Assembly: GCA_934630815.1 (NCBI GenBank)
Contig: CAKTWI010000006.1
Coordinates: 1 to 64,000 of the forward strand
DNA length: 64,000 bases
Reading direction: 5' to 3'
Source of the DNA: an uncultured Senegalimassilia sp.
GTDB lineage: Bacteria > Actinomycetota > Coriobacteriia > Coriobacteriales > Eggerthellaceae
The notes beneath the pieces are model-generated. The model was not told the origin of the DNA. It did no database searches and was given only the letters and a program-made list of their open reading frames with translations. The position numbers were made by a program, and so were the translations under genes. Shown one piece after another: positions 62,528 through 64,000 of this stretch (position 1 is the first letter of the stretch; each line of letters opens with the position of its first letter).

Positions 62528-63699
62528 TGCTCGAAGATACCCTAATTCTCGGCGCTAGCGCCGAGTCTTTACACGCGATTGATGTAGCGCATCAGCATGG
62601 ATATAACGTTATTGCCCTTGATGGCTCGCCAAGCGCTGCAGGCCTTGCCGCTGCGGATGCGTCAGCGGTTGTCGATATCACTAACGCCGATGAGGTAATG
62701 GTTTTTTTGGACGGACGGAGGCCTGCTGCCATTCTTCCGGTCCCAATTGGGCGTGCGCTTGTCTCTACGGGCAGGATGAACGATATACTTGATTTGCCTG
62801 GCGTTCGTGAGAAGACGGCAGATTATTGCACTGATAAGTATGCCTTTGCGAGGGGCCTCTCCGGGAAACAGCTTAGGGATGCGAAGTGTCTCTTGGCCAG
62901 TGATGTTATGACTGACCCGACTGCGCTTGATGGATTTACCTTCCCCGTTATTGTTAAGCCGCGGTATGGTTCCGGTAGTCGTGGAGTAGTTCTTGTCGAA
63001 AATCGTGCCGATGTTCTTATGCAGCTTTCCAAAGACGATATCGTAGAGGAATGCTGTCCTGGTGTTGAGTATGGGATGGACGGGATCGTGAAGGACGGTA
63101 GCCTTCTTGTGCTTATGCTCAGAGAAAAGGTTAATACTAAGCCCCCCGTGCGTCAGTGCATCGGTTACCTTACGGTCCCACGTGGTGATAAGGTTTATTC
63201 TGTCGTTGAGCCTTATATGGACGCCGTTGTTTCCGAGATTGGTCTTGAGGACGGACTGTTTCACGCTGATATTATGGTGGGGGATGGTAAGCCATTTGCG
63301 ATTGAGGTGTCGGCGAGACCATCTGGTCATAGCATCAGCAGTGATCTTGTGGCCCTTGCGACCGGCTACGACCCGCTTGAGCTCTTTCTGGATTGCTGTG
63401 TTTTGGGCGACGAGTTGCCTTCGGCGCCTGATGTGCAACGATTGTTCATGGGCTTCTTTGACTTCGGTGCGTGTGAGGTGATTGCATGCCCGGACCCCGA
63501 TTATCTTAAAAGCAAGTATGGGCTTTTAAGGTACGTGCAGAACTTCGATTCAGGCACCGTTTTCGGGGATACTGTTGACGGAACTGTCACTGAGCGTGGC
63601 AAATTCATAATGAGGGCGGGGCAAGGCGATCCGTTGGAACATATGGCTTCACTGCTTGATGAGTTTGAGATAAGGCATCTAAGTGCTCGCTCTCTTTAG
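62527..63699 (+). CDS. ATP-grasp ligase of the pseudaminic-acid cluster
   Basis: This 390-residue protein has an N-terminal pre-ATP-grasp fold (DTLILGASAESLHAIDVAHQHGYNVIALDG) and an ATP-grasp domain (FPVIVKPRYGSGSRGVVLVE, FHADIMVGDGKPFAIEVSARPSGH). ATP-grasp carboxylate-amine ligases link an acyl phosphate to an amine. In this setting it may attach an amino acid or other acid to an amino group of the nonulosonic acid, giving a modified pseudaminic acid. This is inference. ATG 62527 overlaps the pseI stop (TGATG) and follows TGGAGGG. The gene overlaps pseG by 17 nt, so it belongs to the same unit. Confidence 0.85.
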   Translation: MLEDTLILGASAESLHAIDVAHQHGYNVIALDGSPSAAGLAAADASAVVDITNADEVMVFLDGRRPAAILPVPIGRALVSTGRMNDILDLPGVREKTADYCTDKYAFARGLSGKQLRDAKCLLASDVMTDPTALDGFTFPVIVKPRYGSGSRGVVLVENRADVLMQLSKDDIVEECCPGVEYGMDGIVKDGSLLVLMLREKVNTKPPVRQCIGYLTVPRGDKVYSVVEPYMDAVVSEIGLEDGLFHADIMVGDGKPFAIEVSARPSGHSISSDLVALATGYDPLELFLDCCVLGDELPSAPDVQRLFMGFFDFGACEVIACPDPDYLKSKYGLLRYVQNFDSGTVFGDTVDGTVTERGKFIMRAGQGDPLEHMASLLDEFEIRHLSARSL

Positions 63700-64000
63700 A
63701 ACCGATTGCGATGCTGGCCAGGGAATGGGGCATATCATGCGATGTGCGGCCTTGGCTCGTGCTCTCCGTAGCATGGACGTGGATGTGGTATTTGCCTGCT
63801 CGAAGCCGGAGGGTGTCGCTTTTGCTTACGACTCGGGCTTTGAGGTTCTGGACTTGTCTTCGGTTGATATGGAAGCCGAGAAGCGTTTCTTATTGGAATA
63901 TGGTTATAGCCGTGATGTTTCGCTGATAGTGGCCGATTCGTATGAGTATGAACCGGCCTATCTTCGTGCTTTAGGAGCTATCGCTCCCGTGGTTTATATC
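63683..64000 (+). CDS. pseG: UDP-sugar hydrolase PseG, N-terminal part (cut by window end)
   Basis: From GTG 63683 an open frame runs to the window end (106 codons). It starts VLALFRTDCDAGQGMGHIMRCAALARALR, the conserved nucleotide-binding start of PseG (usual pattern R-x-D-x-G-x-GHxMR). PseG cleaves UDP from the diacetamido sugar before the PseI step. AGATAAGG lies just upstream, and the start lies inside the ATP-grasp gene (17-nt overlap). The gene is complete only outside the window. A PseH acetyltransferase, sometimes fused to PseG, might follow. Confidence 0.85.
   Translation, partial: MLALFRTDCDAGQGMGHIMRCAALARALRSMDVDVVFACSKPEGVAFAYDSGFEVLDLSSVDMEAEKRFLLEYGYSRDVSLIVADSYEYEPAYLRALGAIAPVVYI

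Overview
The window is high-GC chromosomal DNA from a Gram-positive anaerobe. The gene content points to class Coriobacteriia, most likely family Eggerthellaceae: two Tat-exported flavoprotein plus membrane multihaem cytochrome modules with nearby LuxR regulators that carry a polytopic membrane domain, a fused RfbC-RfbD protein, and actinobacterial codon use. This placement comes from gene content and style, not from a database search.

The left part (1-16987) is mostly housekeeping. It starts with an 8-bp tandem repeat array and a HEAT-like protein. Then come NAD-type isocitrate dehydrogenase and aconitase, an uncharacterised membrane protein, and rplJ-rplL with an L10 leader and attenuator. 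A DUF4013 protein, a YgiQ-type radical SAM protein with basic low-complexity tails, an Rrf2 regulator followed by cysK, a DUF308 protein behind a curious structured leader, and ligA complete it.

The middle part (17200-47040) is accessory metabolism and surface respiration. A five-gene nickel/peptide-type ABC importer sits behind a promoter with two inverted repeats. Respiratory module 1 (pentahaem cytochrome, flavoprotein, LuxR) follows, then a second-type topoisomerase pair, a likely toxin-antitoxin pair, and sbcDC. Next is a repeat-rich patch: a DUF4143 ATPase between direct copies of a two-hairpin element, a 75-bp near-perfect palindrome, and a tandem array of 41-bp hairpin units. Respiratory module 2 (LuxR, convergent with flavoprotein, cytochrome and a hybrid sensor kinase) closes this part.

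The right part (47700-64000) is a surface-polysaccharide locus. A NusG/LoaP/RfaH-like factor and an intergenic hairpin precede a phosphoglycosyltransferase, a DUF1972-type glycosyltransferase, a dTDP-rhamnose set (rfbA, rfbB, fused rfbC-rfbD), a Wzy-like polymerase, a GT-B-like transferase and a Wzx flippase. A pseudaminic-acid set follows (PseB-like, left-handed beta-helix acyltransferase, PseC, PseF, PseI, ATP-grasp protein, and PseG cut by the window end). GC content changes abruptly inside this locus, suggesting assembly from several sources.

The best candidates for something undescribed are the repeat-rich patch around the DUF4143 ATPase, the pseudaminic-acid set with its extra ATP-grasp enzyme, the paired flavoprotein/cytochrome modules with odd haem-binding motifs, and the leader upstream of the DUF308 gene.
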